From: Enterocloster asparagiformis
Lineage (GTDB): Bacteria; Bacillota; Clostridia; Lachnospirales; Lachnospiraceae
DNA length: 64,000 nt
Assembly: GCA_018380885.1 (NCBI GenBank)
Contig: JAGZSY010000016.1
Coordinates: 59,284-123,283 of the forward strand
Direction of reading: 5' to 3'
Position 1 is the first letter of the stretch. Every line of letters begins with the position of its first letter. Positions 41,213-49,786 of the stretch are shown one piece after another. The position numbers were made by a program, and so were the translations under genes. The notes beneath the pieces are model-generated. The model ran no database searches. It worked only from the letters and a program-made list of their open reading frames with translations, and was not told the DNA's origin.

Positions 41213-42049
41213 TTATTCCTTCACTCCGCCTTCCATAATCCCGCCCAGAATATTTTTCTGGAAAATTAATACCATGATCATCAGCGGAAGCACGGTGATC
41301 ATCCCGGCCGCGGCCACCACCCCGAAGGGAATGGTGTGGGTGGTCTGGTACAGGGTCAGGCCCACCACCACGGTCCGGTACTGCTCGTACTGGTTCAGAA
41401 CCTGCGAGAGCAGGAATCGGTTCCACGCGCCAATGAACACCAGGATGCTGATAGAGAAAATGCTGGCCTTCAACAGCGGCAGGATGATATAGAAAAACAT
41501 CTGGAACATGTTGGCCCCGTCCAGCTTGGCGCTCTCCTCAAAGGACACCGGGATGCCCTTGAACACCGCCGTCAGAAACCAGATAGTCATGGGCAGGTCC
41601 AGCACCGACACGATCAGTGCCAGGCCGATGTGGGTGTTGAGCAGCCCCAGCCTGCTGTACATCTTGAAAATGGGATTGATCAGCGTGATGGTGGGCAGCA
41701 GCGATATGGTGAGCACGAACAGCAGGAACACCGTCTTAAACCGGATGTTCGTCCTGGTCAGCGCGTAGGAGGCCATGCAGCCCGCCGATATGCAGATCGC
41801 CACGGCGATGATGGTGATCACAAAGCTGTTGAACACATACCGCAGCAGGGGCTGCTGTATAAAGGCCGCCGCATAGTTTTTGATCGTGCCCGCGGACGGC
41901 AGAATCCTGGGCGGAATCCGGTTTAAATCCGCCTCGGTCATAAAGGAGGCCGAGATCATGTAGAGCATGGGGGAAATCATCACAAACAAGAACGCCGCCA
42001 CAAACAGAAGGTAAACCGCCTTTCTCTTTCCCGTCAATTTCTGATTCAT
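41213..42049 (-). CDS. Sugar ABC permease, MalG/UgpE type
   Basis: 278 aa with six predicted membrane segments and the EAA motif ESAKLDGANMFQMFFYIILP. The N-terminus (SPMLYMISASFMTEADLNRIP) is typical of MalG-type permeases. It follows the MalF-type gene with no gap and completes the importer fed by the binding protein at 43166-44443. Confidence 0.92.
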   Translation of the reverse strand: MNQKLTGKRKAVYLLFVAAFLFVMISPMLYMISASFMTEADLNRIPPRILPSAGTIKNYAAAFIQQPLLRYVFNSFVITIIAVAICISAGCMASYALTRTNIRFKTVFLLFVLTISLLPTITLINPIFKMYSRLGLLNTHIGLALIVSVLDLPMTIWFLTAVFKGIPVSFEESAKLDGANMFQMFFYIILPLLKASIFSISILVFIGAWNRFLLSQVLNQYEQYRTVVVGLTLYQTTHTIPFGVVAAAGMITVLPLMIMVLIFQKNILGGIMEGGVKE

Positions 42050-42928
42050 TTAAACACTCCCCTTCGTTTTCAGGCTGTCCACGAAAAACAGGCTGATCAG
42101 CACGGACAAAATCAGCATCAGCACGGACAAGGTCGCCCCGTAGCCGGTATTTCCGTAGGTAAAATACGTGTTCACCGCGTACATGGACACCGTCTCCGTC
42201 CGCCCTGCCGGGCCGCCCCCGGTCATGGCCACGATCAGGTCGTAAACGCGCATGGCGGAGATGATCCGAAACAGCACGGTCACCGACATGGTGGACTTGA
42301 TCAGCGGCAGGGTGATGCACTTGAACTGCTGCCATTTTCCCGCGCCGTCCAGCTCGGCGGCCTCGTAGTAGTCCGCCGATATGGTCAGCAGGCCGGACAG
42401 CAAAAGCAGCGACATGTAGGGCGTATTTTTCCAAATGTCCGCAATCAGGATGGACAGCCTGGCCAGCCATTCGTTTCCCAGCCAGTTGAGCGGCGCCTGG
42501 GCCAGGTTCATGGCCTTAATGGCGTAGTTCACCAGGCCGTTCTGGGAAAAGAACTGAGTCCAGATGATGCCGCTCACCACAGTGGGGATAGCCCAGGGCA
42601 CCAGGATCGCGGTGCGGATGATGCCCTGTCCGGGGATATTTTTCTTCATCACCAGGGCCAGTCCCAGGCCGATGAGCAGCTCGATGAACACGGAAACCCC
42701 CGTAAACGCCACGGTCCACCACAGGGTGTCCCAAAAATGATCGTCGTGGAACGCCCGAATGTAATTTTTGAATCCAACAAATTTCGGCCCCAGCGCCGCC
42801 GTCTGCGTCCTGATCTCAAAGAAACTCTGATAGATGGTGTTGACCGCCGGATATACGATCAGCGCTGCAATCAGGATCACGCTCGGCAGAAGCAGAAGGT
42901 AACCGGCTCTGACATTTTTCCGCTCCAT
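42050..42928 (-). CDS. Sugar ABC permease, MalF/UgpA type
   Basis: 292 aa with six membrane segments; EAA motif EAAELDGAGKWQQFKCITLP. The start at 42928 (MERKNVRAGYLLLLPS) has AAGGAGGAG upstream; the open frame runs another 65 codons into a non-coding GC-rich repeat tract and that part is rejected because the 35-bp repeat is out of frame. Confidence 0.92.
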   Translation of the reverse strand: MERKNVRAGYLLLLPSVILIAALIVYPAVNTIYQSFFEIRTQTAALGPKFVGFKNYIRAFHDDHFWDTLWWTVAFTGVSVFIELLIGLGLALVMKKNIPGQGIIRTAILVPWAIPTVVSGIIWTQFFSQNGLVNYAIKAMNLAQAPLNWLGNEWLARLSILIADIWKNTPYMSLLLLSGLLTISADYYEAAELDGAGKWQQFKCITLPLIKSTMSVTVLFRIISAMRVYDLIVAMTGGGPAGRTETVSMYAVNTYFTYGNTGYGATLSVLMLILSVLISLFFVDSLKTKGSV

Positions 42929-43012
42929 TCTCTCCTCCTTTATTCTCGCGAAGGCCGCGGGGGACAAAGCGCAGGCAGCGGGCCGGGTCTGGCGGCCGCC
43001 CGCGGCTTTTGG

Positions 43013-43150
43013 TTGCATACCCGGCAGCGGGCCGCCGCATATTCTAGTTGCATGCCCCGCTTCAGGACGCCGCGCCTTTAAGTTGCGAGCCCTGCAGCGG
43101 GCCCCCGCGCCCTCCAATTGCACGCCCCGCGGCCTGATGCGGGACGTTTC
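43013..43150. repeat. 35-bp tandem repeat between binding protein and permease
   Basis: Three exact-length 35-bp units, each starting TTGCRWRCCC and ending near CTAG/TTAAG/CCAA, begin at 43013, 43048 and 43083, with a fourth partial unit at 43118. Units are 60-70% alike by eye and rich in palindromic GC pairs (CAGCGGGCC). Fills most of the 237-bp gap. Confidence 0.75.
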
Positions 43151-43165
43151 ACATTCGGTTTTTTC

Positions 43166-44443
43166 TCACTGCAGGATCTGGTTTACCTGCTCCACGATCT
43201 TCTTCGCGCTGTCCGCCGGGGCGCTCATGCCCGTGATCACGCTGTGGATTTCCAGCTGCATGATGCCCGATATCTCGGCGTAGAAGGGGGACTGTGGTCT
43301 GGGCCTGGACTGTTCCAGGGCGGTGAGATACTGGGGCAGCTCCGGCTTTTTCTCCAGAAGCGTCTCGTCCTCGTAGGCGCTCTTTAAGGTGGGCTTGATG
43401 TCCACCAGGTCAAAGGCGGTCATCTGGCTCTCATAATTGGCGCGGAACTTGGCGAACTCCACGGCCTGCGGTTTGTTCTTGGAATAGTTGGAGACCATCA
43501 CGCCCCAGCCGCCCAGGCAGCCGTAGCTGGGCAGGGGAGCCAGCTCCACATTCCCCGCTACCCTGGAGGTCTCTGCGTCGTTGAAGGGTCCGTAGCCGCT
43601 GAGCCAATCCCTGGCAAACACCGCGTCTCCGGCGCACATCACGTCCCGTGCTTCCTTGGTGCCGAAGGTCTCGATGCCGGGGGCCGTCACGCCGTCGTCC
43701 ATCATCCGCTTCATCTCGGTCAGGGTCTGAGCCAGCAGCGCCTCGTCGATCACGCTGCCGCCGTCCTCGCCGATGACCCGCGCGCCCTTCTCCCAGTATA
43801 TCTCCAGCATGGAGCTGGTCAGGCTTTCGTTCTGCTTCCAGTAGGAGACGAACCCTCTCAGCTCGGGGTTGCCCTCCTGCGCCACAATATCCTTCGCCGT
43901 GGCGATCAGTTCCTCCCAGGTGCCGGGAACCTCCTTGCCGTATTTGTCCAGCAGGTCCTTCCGGTAGTACAGCGCGCCCGCGTCCGCCATGAACGGCAGC
44001 CCGTAGGTCTTGCCCTGAATCTGGAAGGCGCTCAAAGGCCCCGGCAGATAGTCGTCCAGCTCCCCGTCCGCCAGGTACTCATCAAAGGGGATCACCCAGC
44101 CCGCGGAGGCAAAGATCGGCGGCCACACCACGTCCCCCGCGAACACGTCGATGGAGGCGTCCCCTGCCTGGAGCACTGTGTTGATGGTCTTTAGACGGTC
44201 GTTGGAGGAGTCCGGCAGCTCCACATAGTTGACCTTGATATCCGGGTGGGAATCCTCAAAGGCTTTGATGATGGTGGACTCCACCTGATTGTCGTCCGGC
44301 CTTCCGTAGTAGTTGATGGTAACCGGTCCGTTTCCTGCAGCTCCGGTCGGGGCCTGCCCCGCGCCCTGGGCGCTGTCCTTCTGTCCGCAGCCCGCGGTCA
44401 GCGCCATAGTTGAAATCACAAGTGCGGCAATCCATTTTCTCAT
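43166..44443 (-). CDS. Sugar ABC binding lipoprotein, family 1 (MalE-like)
   Basis: 425 aa. Lipoprotein signal MRKWIAALVISTMALTAGC, then an SBP_bac_1 domain: VTINYYGRPDDNQVESTII, IDVFAGDVVWPPIFASAGW, YGLPFMADAGALYYRKDLL. It delivers an unknown oligosaccharide or glycerophosphodiester to the MalF/MalG-like permeases. The neighbouring glycerophosphodiesterase hints at UgpB-like use of glycerophosphodiesters. Confidence 0.92.
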   Translation of the reverse strand: MRKWIAALVISTMALTAGCGQKDSAQGAGQAPTGAAGNGPVTINYYGRPDDNQVESTIIKAFEDSHPDIKVNYVELPDSSNDRLKTINTVLQAGDASIDVFAGDVVWPPIFASAGWVIPFDEYLADGELDDYLPGPLSAFQIQGKTYGLPFMADAGALYYRKDLLDKYGKEVPGTWEELIATAKDIVAQEGNPELRGFVSYWKQNESLTSSMLEIYWEKGARVIGEDGGSVIDEALLAQTLTEMKRMMDDGVTAPGIETFGTKEARDVMCAGDAVFARDWLSGYGPFNDAETSRVAGNVELAPLPSYGCLGGWGVMVSNYSKNKPQAVEFAKFRANYESQMTAFDLVDIKPTLKSAYEDETLLEKKPELPQYLTALEQSRPRPQSPFYAEISGIMQLEIHSVITGMSAPADSAKKIVEQVNQILQ

Positions 44444-44448
44444 CGCTC

Positions 44449-45243
44449 TTACCTCCCGTTTATGTATGTTTTCAGCAGCAGCGGCCAGTCCGTCTGAATG
44501 ATATCGTAGCCCTTATCGATCAGCCAGCCCCAGGCCTGGTCCATATCCTGCAAAATCGCGCTGTTGTCGTCGTGCCCCGCGGTCAGCCTGGTGGTGTCGT
44601 CCAGAGTGATGGCGTTGACCCACAGCTTTTTCTGCTGCCGGTGCATGTCCTCAATAAATTCCTCCGAGCAGAATATGTGGTCCTCGGTCCCGAAAATCAC
44701 CTCGGCGCCGTAAAAATTAACCTTGTGCCGTTTCACCCGTTCCAAAACCGCAGGCTCCCGCGCAATGGGCAGGTACATGATGTCCGGCCCCTCCTCCGCC
44801 AGAATCTCCAGCTCCTCCTCCGTTGCGTGGCTCTTTAAAATAATCTGGTCCTTCATCCCGTGGCGGTTGATCGCGCGGATCACGTCCCGCCAGTAAAACC
44901 AGCTCCGGTCCACATTAATCAGGCAATTCCGCCCCTTAAAATGTTCCAGCACGTCGTCAAACGCGTTCACCGGTTCCTTCACCCGCTCTTGCATGCCGTT
45001 GATAAACCGCAGATTTCTCACCTGCTCCGTGGTCATGGTGCGGATATCCTGGTCCGTTCCCACCAGCCCCGGCTCCTGGCCGTTGTGAAAGGTGAAAAAA
45101 TCCCCGTCCGTCGTCCGTACCACATCCAACTCCACAATGTCCGCTCCGTGGAGCAGGGCGTTCTCATAGGCCCCGATGGTATTCTGTATGATGTTCGCCC
45201 CGGAAGTCCCCCGATGGGCTGCAATCAGCACCCTGTGATTCAT
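44449..45243 (-). CDS. Glycerophosphodiester phosphodiesterase family protein
   Basis: 264 aa, no signal peptide. GDPD motifs: IAAHRGTSGANIIQNTIGAYE (catalytic His and Arg; cut as IAAHRGTSGANIIQNT), VELDVVRT (metal Glu and Asp), FFTFHNGQE (second His), and a C-terminal TDWPLLLK. The start at 45243 (MNHRVLIAAHRG) is chosen over a frame start at 45285. First gene of the operon, 5 bp before the binding-protein gene, which suggests the importer handles glycerophosphodiesters or a related phosphodiester sugar. Confidence 0.88.
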   Translation of the reverse strand: MNHRVLIAAHRGTSGANIIQNTIGAYENALLHGADIVELDVVRTTDGDFFTFHNGQEPGLVGTDQDIRTMTTEQVRNLRFINGMQERVKEPVNAFDDVLEHFKGRNCLINVDRSWFYWRDVIRAINRHGMKDQIILKSHATEEELEILAEEGPDIMYLPIAREPAVLERVKRHKVNFYGAEVIFGTEDHIFCSEEFIEDMHRQQKKLWVNAITLDDTTRLTAGHDDNSAILQDMDQAWGWLIDKGYDIIQTDWPLLLKTYINGR

Positions 45244-45273
45244 ACAAACTCCCTCCTTTTGTTCTCTGCCATC

Positions 45274-45302
45274 AGTATAGTCCATTTATTGGTACGTGTC
45301 AA
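45274..45302 (-). promoter_or_regulatory. Promoter and LacI-type operator of the GDPD/ABC operon
   Basis: Minus-strand TTGACA (45297-45302), 17-bp spacer, TATACT (45274-45279). The palindrome TTGGTACGTGTCAA (45289-45302) ends exactly on the -35. The same palindrome type, TTGTATCGTTTCAA, sits in the same register at the promoter of the LacI/SBP fusion gene. A half-matching copy TTGGTACGT is at 45410-45418. Confidence 0.75.
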
Positions 45303-45461
45303 TATTATTTTGAAATATTTTTGCCATCATATAAGGGAAATAGCTGATATTTTTGCATATTTCTCACAACCTAACTCTATTCACGCTGATTTTACCCGCT
45401 TTTTACATTTTGGTACGTTCTATTTATAGGTTCTTTGCAGCATTCGCTAGGGCGTGCATCC

Positions 45462-45557
45462 AAAAAAGCGCCGCAGCCGGTCCTGTTCTCATGGTATGCC
45501 GCCTGTCTATTTGACAAAAGGCATACCAATCACACAGCTCGGCGCTGCAGCGCTTTT
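45462..45557 (-). terminator. Large nested hairpin terminator of the LacI/SBP fusion gene
   Basis: Outer stem AAAAGCGCCGCAGC / GCTGCAGCGCTTTT (45464-45477 with 45544-45557, one mismatch) encloses an inner stem TGGTATGCC / GGCATACCA (45492-45500 with 45520-45528). On the minus strand it ends in six T. The 438-bp gap (45244-45681) otherwise holds no gene. Confidence 0.7.
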
Positions 45558-45681
45558 CATGGTCTGTGACCTCTTAAGCCCGGGTATCCCAGGGCGCTTT
45601 TACAGCGGATTTCAACCGCAGCCGCCGGGCAGGCCTTTTCACCTCCCAGGCCCGGTCATGGTCCTTTTTCCGCCCACGGCC

Positions 45682-47853
45682 TCAGTAGAGCTCCCGCGCG
45701 CACCGCTCCCCTGCGTTTTTCACGGCCTCCTCAGGGCTCATGATGCCGGAAACCACCGCGCGGACAGCGTTGCCCAGAATATCCTCAAACACAAATTCAT
45801 TGAACCCCGGCGACAGCCGCTCCGGCTCCCGCCTCCAACCGGCCGCAAAGGCCGCCTCCATGCCCTCCAGCCAGGGATAGAGCTCCAGCACCTCCAGATT
45901 CTCGGTCAGCTTGCGGTGGTTGATGTAACCGCCCAGGTAGGTGATCAGCGCCGCCGTTTTCTCGTCGTACACCCATTTGAGAAATTCCCGGCAGGCCTGC
46001 GCCTTCCCGGAATCCCTGGAGATGCCCAGCACGCCGCCGCCCAGGAGGGGATGGCCGCCGGGCACCGGGGCGAAACCGATTTTCCCGATCACGTTCGATT
46101 TCTTACTGTGCAGCATAATGGAGGCGTAGTTGGCGAACACAATGTTCATGGCCACCTGTCCGTCGGAGAAGTCCTCCATGGCCTTGCGCCACCAGGAGTT
46201 GGTCTCACGGTCCGTGTTCTCAAAGGCCTCGCGGTACCGGCAGAGCGTGCGGATCACCCGGTCCGTCCGCAGCTCAATGCGCCCGTCCGGCCCCACGGCA
46301 AGCCCTCCCGCCTCTTTCAGGCGGGGCAGGTAATCCGAGGCCGCCACAATGGAGCTGCCGAACACCATGGTGGTGCCGTAGGCCACAGGGGAATTTTTGT
46401 TGAAACGCCTGGTAAAAAACCGGGCGATCTCGTCGTACTCCGCAAATGTCTCCGGCACCTTCAGCTGCTTTTTGTACACCTCGTAATACTCCCGGCGGAT
46501 TCTGGCGTCCTCGAACAGGTCCTTCCGGTAGTACAGAATCTGTACGCTGGGGTCAAAGGGCAGGGCCAGGCACCTGTCTCCCACCCGGTAGTAGTCGTCG
46601 CCCAGGCTGGCGGAAAAGTTGTCCCGTATCTGCCGGAGCCATCCCTCCCCCTCCGGCAGGGGAGCAAACAGCTTTTCCCCCAGCTCCGACATCCAGGCCA
46701 TGTCCAGACGGATCAGGTCGTAGGGAGAGGAGTCGGCGCACATTTTAACCATGCGGTACAGCTCGTCGTACCCTGCTTCCATCAGCCGCACGGATATCCC
46801 GGTTTTCTCCGTAAACTGCGGTAAAAGCTGCTCCAGCGCCCGGCAGGTGGGGCCGGAGAGCATGAGGAGCTTTAAATCCCCCACGCCCTCGCAGACCTTC
46901 ACAGGGCAGCGGTGAAACCCGTCGTTCTCCAGCTTCAGCAGGGATTCGTCCGCCGCGTCAAGCTCCAGCCCCCCGATATATTTTCCGATGCGGCGCCCGC
47001 AGAGCCGGTAGTTCAGCTCATAGGCCACGGCGTCGGTCTCCGGGCACACCTCCTTGCCCGAAACCGCATAAATTTCCGGCAAAACCGCGTTTCTGCGGTA
47101 GGAGGCCACCGCCTTTAAGTAAGCCGGGTTATCCGGGTCCGAGGTGATCACCGCGTCAAATTCCTCCCGGTCCGTCAGCAGCTCAAAAGCCGTTTGAAAC
47201 CGCAGGGAATCGTCGGAGGAGAAAATGCGCAGGCTGGCGCCCTCAGCCGCAAACACCTGCTCAATGCCCTTCACAAACTGGCTGTAGTTGGAGTACTTCG
47301 TGTTTCCCGTAAATACCGCCGCGTTCCGGTGTCCGTCCTCCAGGCAGCGCAGCGCCATCTCCCGCCCCGCCCGGCCGTAGTCGAATCCACAGTACACGGA
47401 ATTTTCCGGCATTTTCTCCACACAGCGCTCCGCCAGTATCAACCGGCTGTCCCCCCGCAAGGCCCGAATCTCCCCGGCAAAGGCGCTGACCAGCACGATG
47501 GCCGTGGGGTTTGTGGTCTCGATGGTTTCCAATATCTTCTCCTCGTTGTGAACAAGATCGTTGCTGTAATACAGGTCCACCTCGCAGCCGCTGTCCCTCA
47601 GCTCCTGCTCAATCCCCAGGTACAAATCCCGGTACCGCTTGACACCGATCCGCGGAATCACCACCCCCACCCGCTTTGACGTCCCCTTTCGCAGCTGGCG
47701 CGCCTGGGCGTTGATGGTGTAGCCCAGCTGCCTGGCCGCATTCTCCACCAGCGTGATCTTCTCCACGCTGACATTTCCTCTTCCATTCAACACATTGGAC
47801 ACCGTGCCATGGGAAACTCCTGCCAACGCCGCTATATCTTTTATCGTTGCCAT
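45682..47853 (-). CDS. LacI-type repressor fused to an SBP_bac_1 domain
   Basis: 723 aa, about twice a normal LacI protein. Residues 1-60 are a LacI HTH (MATIKDIAALAGVSHGTVSN), and residues 60-335 a first ligand domain (KRVGVVIPRIGVKRYRDLYL; SVYCGFDYGRAGREMALRCL; YELNYRLCGRRIGKYIGG). From about residue 345 a second ligand domain of the extracellular-solute-binding family 1 type follows (LKLLMLSGPTCRALEQLLPQ; CLALPFDPSVQILYYRKDLF; VPGGHPLLGGGVLGIS). There is no signal peptide, so this SBP domain is cytoplasmic and must act as a sensor. Start at 47853 by HTH. Confidence 0.92.
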   Translation of the reverse strand: MATIKDIAALAGVSHGTVSNVLNGRGNVSVEKITLVENAARQLGYTINAQARQLRKGTSKRVGVVIPRIGVKRYRDLYLGIEQELRDSGCEVDLYYSNDLVHNEEKILETIETTNPTAIVLVSAFAGEIRALRGDSRLILAERCVEKMPENSVYCGFDYGRAGREMALRCLEDGHRNAAVFTGNTKYSNYSQFVKGIEQVFAAEGASLRIFSSDDSLRFQTAFELLTDREEFDAVITSDPDNPAYLKAVASYRRNAVLPEIYAVSGKEVCPETDAVAYELNYRLCGRRIGKYIGGLELDAADESLLKLENDGFHRCPVKVCEGVGDLKLLMLSGPTCRALEQLLPQFTEKTGISVRLMEAGYDELYRMVKMCADSSPYDLIRLDMAWMSELGEKLFAPLPEGEGWLRQIRDNFSASLGDDYYRVGDRCLALPFDPSVQILYYRKDLFEDARIRREYYEVYKKQLKVPETFAEYDEIARFFTRRFNKNSPVAYGTTMVFGSSIVAASDYLPRLKEAGGLAVGPDGRIELRTDRVIRTLCRYREAFENTDRETNSWWRKAMEDFSDGQVAMNIVFANYASIMLHSKKSNVIGKIGFAPVPGGHPLLGGGVLGISRDSGKAQACREFLKWVYDEKTAALITYLGGYINHRKLTENLEVLELYPWLEGMEAAFAAGWRREPERLSPGFNEFVFEDILGNAVRAVVSGIMSPEEAVKNAGERCARELY

Positions 47854-47875
47854 TTTCTTCCCTCCTTTTAAGGAC

Positions 47876-47904
47876 ATTGTACCCCAAAAATTGTATCGTT
47901 TCAA
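47876..47904 (-). promoter_or_regulatory. Autoregulatory promoter of the LacI/SBP fusion gene
   Basis: Minus-strand TTGAAA (47899-47904), 17-bp spacer, TACAAT (47876-47881). The palindrome TTGTATCGTTTCAA (47891-47904) ends exactly on the -35, the same geometry as at 45289-45302; shared consensus TTGNNNCGTNTCAA with a central CG typical of LacI operators. Confidence 0.75.
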
Positions 47905-48084
47905 TCATTAAATTAAAATAAGCCGGGCCAGCGCTGTTTTTCAGCGCGCGGCCGCGGCCTTCAGGTTCAAAATGTTGTAAAAACAACTAATCAGTTGGAA
48001 TCTACAATTTAAGCAGGGTGTGATCGGCAAGCGAATTGAAACGTGCCATTTTCAAAGGACGGGCGGCTTTTGTCCCCTTCGGCC

Positions 48085-49521
48085 CTACTCAGCCCCCTCC
48101 CACAGCCGGTGCTCCGCCAGGCTGAAGTCGCCGCGCAGGGCCCACACCTTCACATTGCGAAGGCGCAGCTTCAGGCTGACCTTCTCCCCTGAGAGCTGTT
48201 CCAGCCCGCGGGCGAACCGGATGGTCCACCAGCCGTCGTCCTGGCGCTTCACCCGGCTGTCGCCGTAGGAAAAGCCCGGGAAGGGCCGGCTGTTCCAGGA
48301 GGGGCTAAGCTCGGCTTCCAGCTTGTACTCCCTGCCGTCCGCCACCGTGTCCGCCAGGATTTCCAGCCCTCCCCCGGACACGCGCAGCCGGCAGGTTGCC
48401 AGCGCGCTGTCCAGCTCCGGCAGCCGCGGCGTCAGGGCGGCAAATTTATCCGGCCGCCACTCCGCTCTGCACAGGCTTGTCTCCCGCCAGCTGGTATGGC
48501 GGCCGTTTCCACCCATGTAGTACACCCACATGCGGCCGTCCGGCCCGGTCACCGGCGGCGAGGCGTAGAGGCAGCCGCAGTCAAAGTCGCCGTCCGGGTA
48601 GGAGCCCGCCCCCCGCTCGATCAGGCGCTGTCCCGCGGCCACGAAATCGAATTTCGCCGGGTCGGCCGCCCAGGTCAGCTCCAGATCCACGCAGTCGAAG
48701 TCCTCCGCCAGCCGGTCCCCCTCGTGGATCATGGAGGCCAGGCCCAGGTACAGGTTTCCCCAGCGAAATGCCGGCATGGCGTATATCTGATTCTCAAACC
48801 CGGTTCCCCGCAGCGTCTCCTGCGGTTCACTCCAGTGCAGGAAATCCTCGCACCGGCTCAGGGTGGTGATGCGGATGCCGTCCTTCCAGATTCTGGATAA
48901 CAGCGCGTAGCAGCTCTGCTCCTCGTCCCAAAAAGGCAGATTGTGGCTGTCCGCCGGCGGGTTGTACTCCGGCCAGGGAATGGGATCGCACCAGTCCAGG
49001 CCGTCCGGGGAAAATGAAACCGCCATGTAGGCCTGCTCCCCAGGCTGGTCCATCTTGGTCACCAGCTTGTAGCGCCGCCCGGGGTCCCCGTCCCGCTCAT
49101 CGATCATCACGCCGGTTCCGTGGGCGTAGGCAAAGATCAGATTGTTCTCTGTGCTCCCGTGCCACAGCACCCGGCCCAGCGCGGGCTTCTCCCAGTGAAC
49201 CCCGTCCCGGCTCTGGGCGTAGGCCAGCCCCGGCGCGCGGTCCGGCCGGGGGATGTAGTCCCGCCCGCTCCGCTCCCCGCGCCCTGTCAGGCGGCTGTCC
49301 TCGTCCTCGATAAACAGGGTGTAATAGCAGCGGTAAAGCTGCGCCCGCTCATCGTAGAGCACGTTGGGGTATCCGTTGTCGATGCGTACCTCCCAGGGTT
49401 GATCCTGGGTGAACAGCGGGTTGTTGACCCGGTCTTTCACCGGGCCGGCCACCTCAAGCCGGATATTTTCCATGGACTGGGGATTTAAAAGCCGCCGGTC
49501 CAGCATCAGATATTTTTTCAT
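48085..49521 (-). CDS. Beta-propeller glycosidase-like protein
   Basis: 478 aa, no signal peptide. The sequence suggests a five-bladed beta-propeller with Asp-rich blade starts (VRIDNGYPNVLYDERAQLYR, LAYAQSRDGVHWEKP, MAVSFSPDGLDWCDP, GDFDCGCLYASPPVTGPDG), as in the GH32/43/68/130 group of glycosidases. The SxDGxxW boxes also recall sialidase Asp boxes. A C-terminal beta-sandwich-like tail follows (from about residue 370). Start at 49521 (MKKYLMLDRR) with AGGAG upstream. Its place before nanA suggests processing of a sialylated or related glycan inside the cell; substrate unproven. Confidence 0.65.
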   Translation of the reverse strand: MKKYLMLDRRLLNPQSMENIRLEVAGPVKDRVNNPLFTQDQPWEVRIDNGYPNVLYDERAQLYRCYYTLFIEDEDSRLTGRGERSGRDYIPRPDRAPGLAYAQSRDGVHWEKPALGRVLWHGSTENNLIFAYAHGTGVMIDERDGDPGRRYKLVTKMDQPGEQAYMAVSFSPDGLDWCDPIPWPEYNPPADSHNLPFWDEEQSCYALLSRIWKDGIRITTLSRCEDFLHWSEPQETLRGTGFENQIYAMPAFRWGNLYLGLASMIHEGDRLAEDFDCVDLELTWAADPAKFDFVAAGQRLIERGAGSYPDGDFDCGCLYASPPVTGPDGRMWVYYMGGNGRHTSWRETSLCRAEWRPDKFAALTPRLPELDSALATCRLRVSGGGLEILADTVADGREYKLEAELSPSWNSRPFPGFSYGDSRVKRQDDGWWTIRFARGLEQLSGEKVSLKLRLRNVKVWALRGDFSLAEHRLWEGAE

Positions 49522-49786
49522 ATGCCTCACTCTCCTGTCACTTGTTGTCAAACTGCGGGCGGAAAATATGTTCCGGAAACCAGCCTTTGGGAGTCAAAAT
49601 GGGCGCCTGGGCAGGGGGAAACCGAATGAGCGGCGGGCGTCGGGCCGGCAGCCGCAGGGCCGGCCGGCGAAAGGGCCGGGGCTCGCGGATGACGCGGCGG
49701 CAGCCGCATTCTCCTAACCCTCCGGCCCTCTCAGCGCCAGCACCATTTTCTCCCACAGACGGCGGGAACGGCTTTTCCGGCCGGCT
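49522..49786. other. GC-rich spacer between nanA and the glycosidase-like gene
   Basis: 265 bp without a convincing gene. Contains GGCCGGC/GCCGGCC-rich palindromic sequence around 49645-49690 and 49770-49795. Confidence 0.45.

Noticed and set aside
42929..43123. 65-codon N-terminal extension of the MalF-type permease
   Set aside because: It runs through the 35-bp repeats, whose period is not a multiple of three; the ATG at 42928 has a strong ribosome-binding site.
43013..43150. CRISPR array (constant 35-bp period)
   Set aside because: Units are contiguous with no spacers and are only partly alike; no cas gene nearby.
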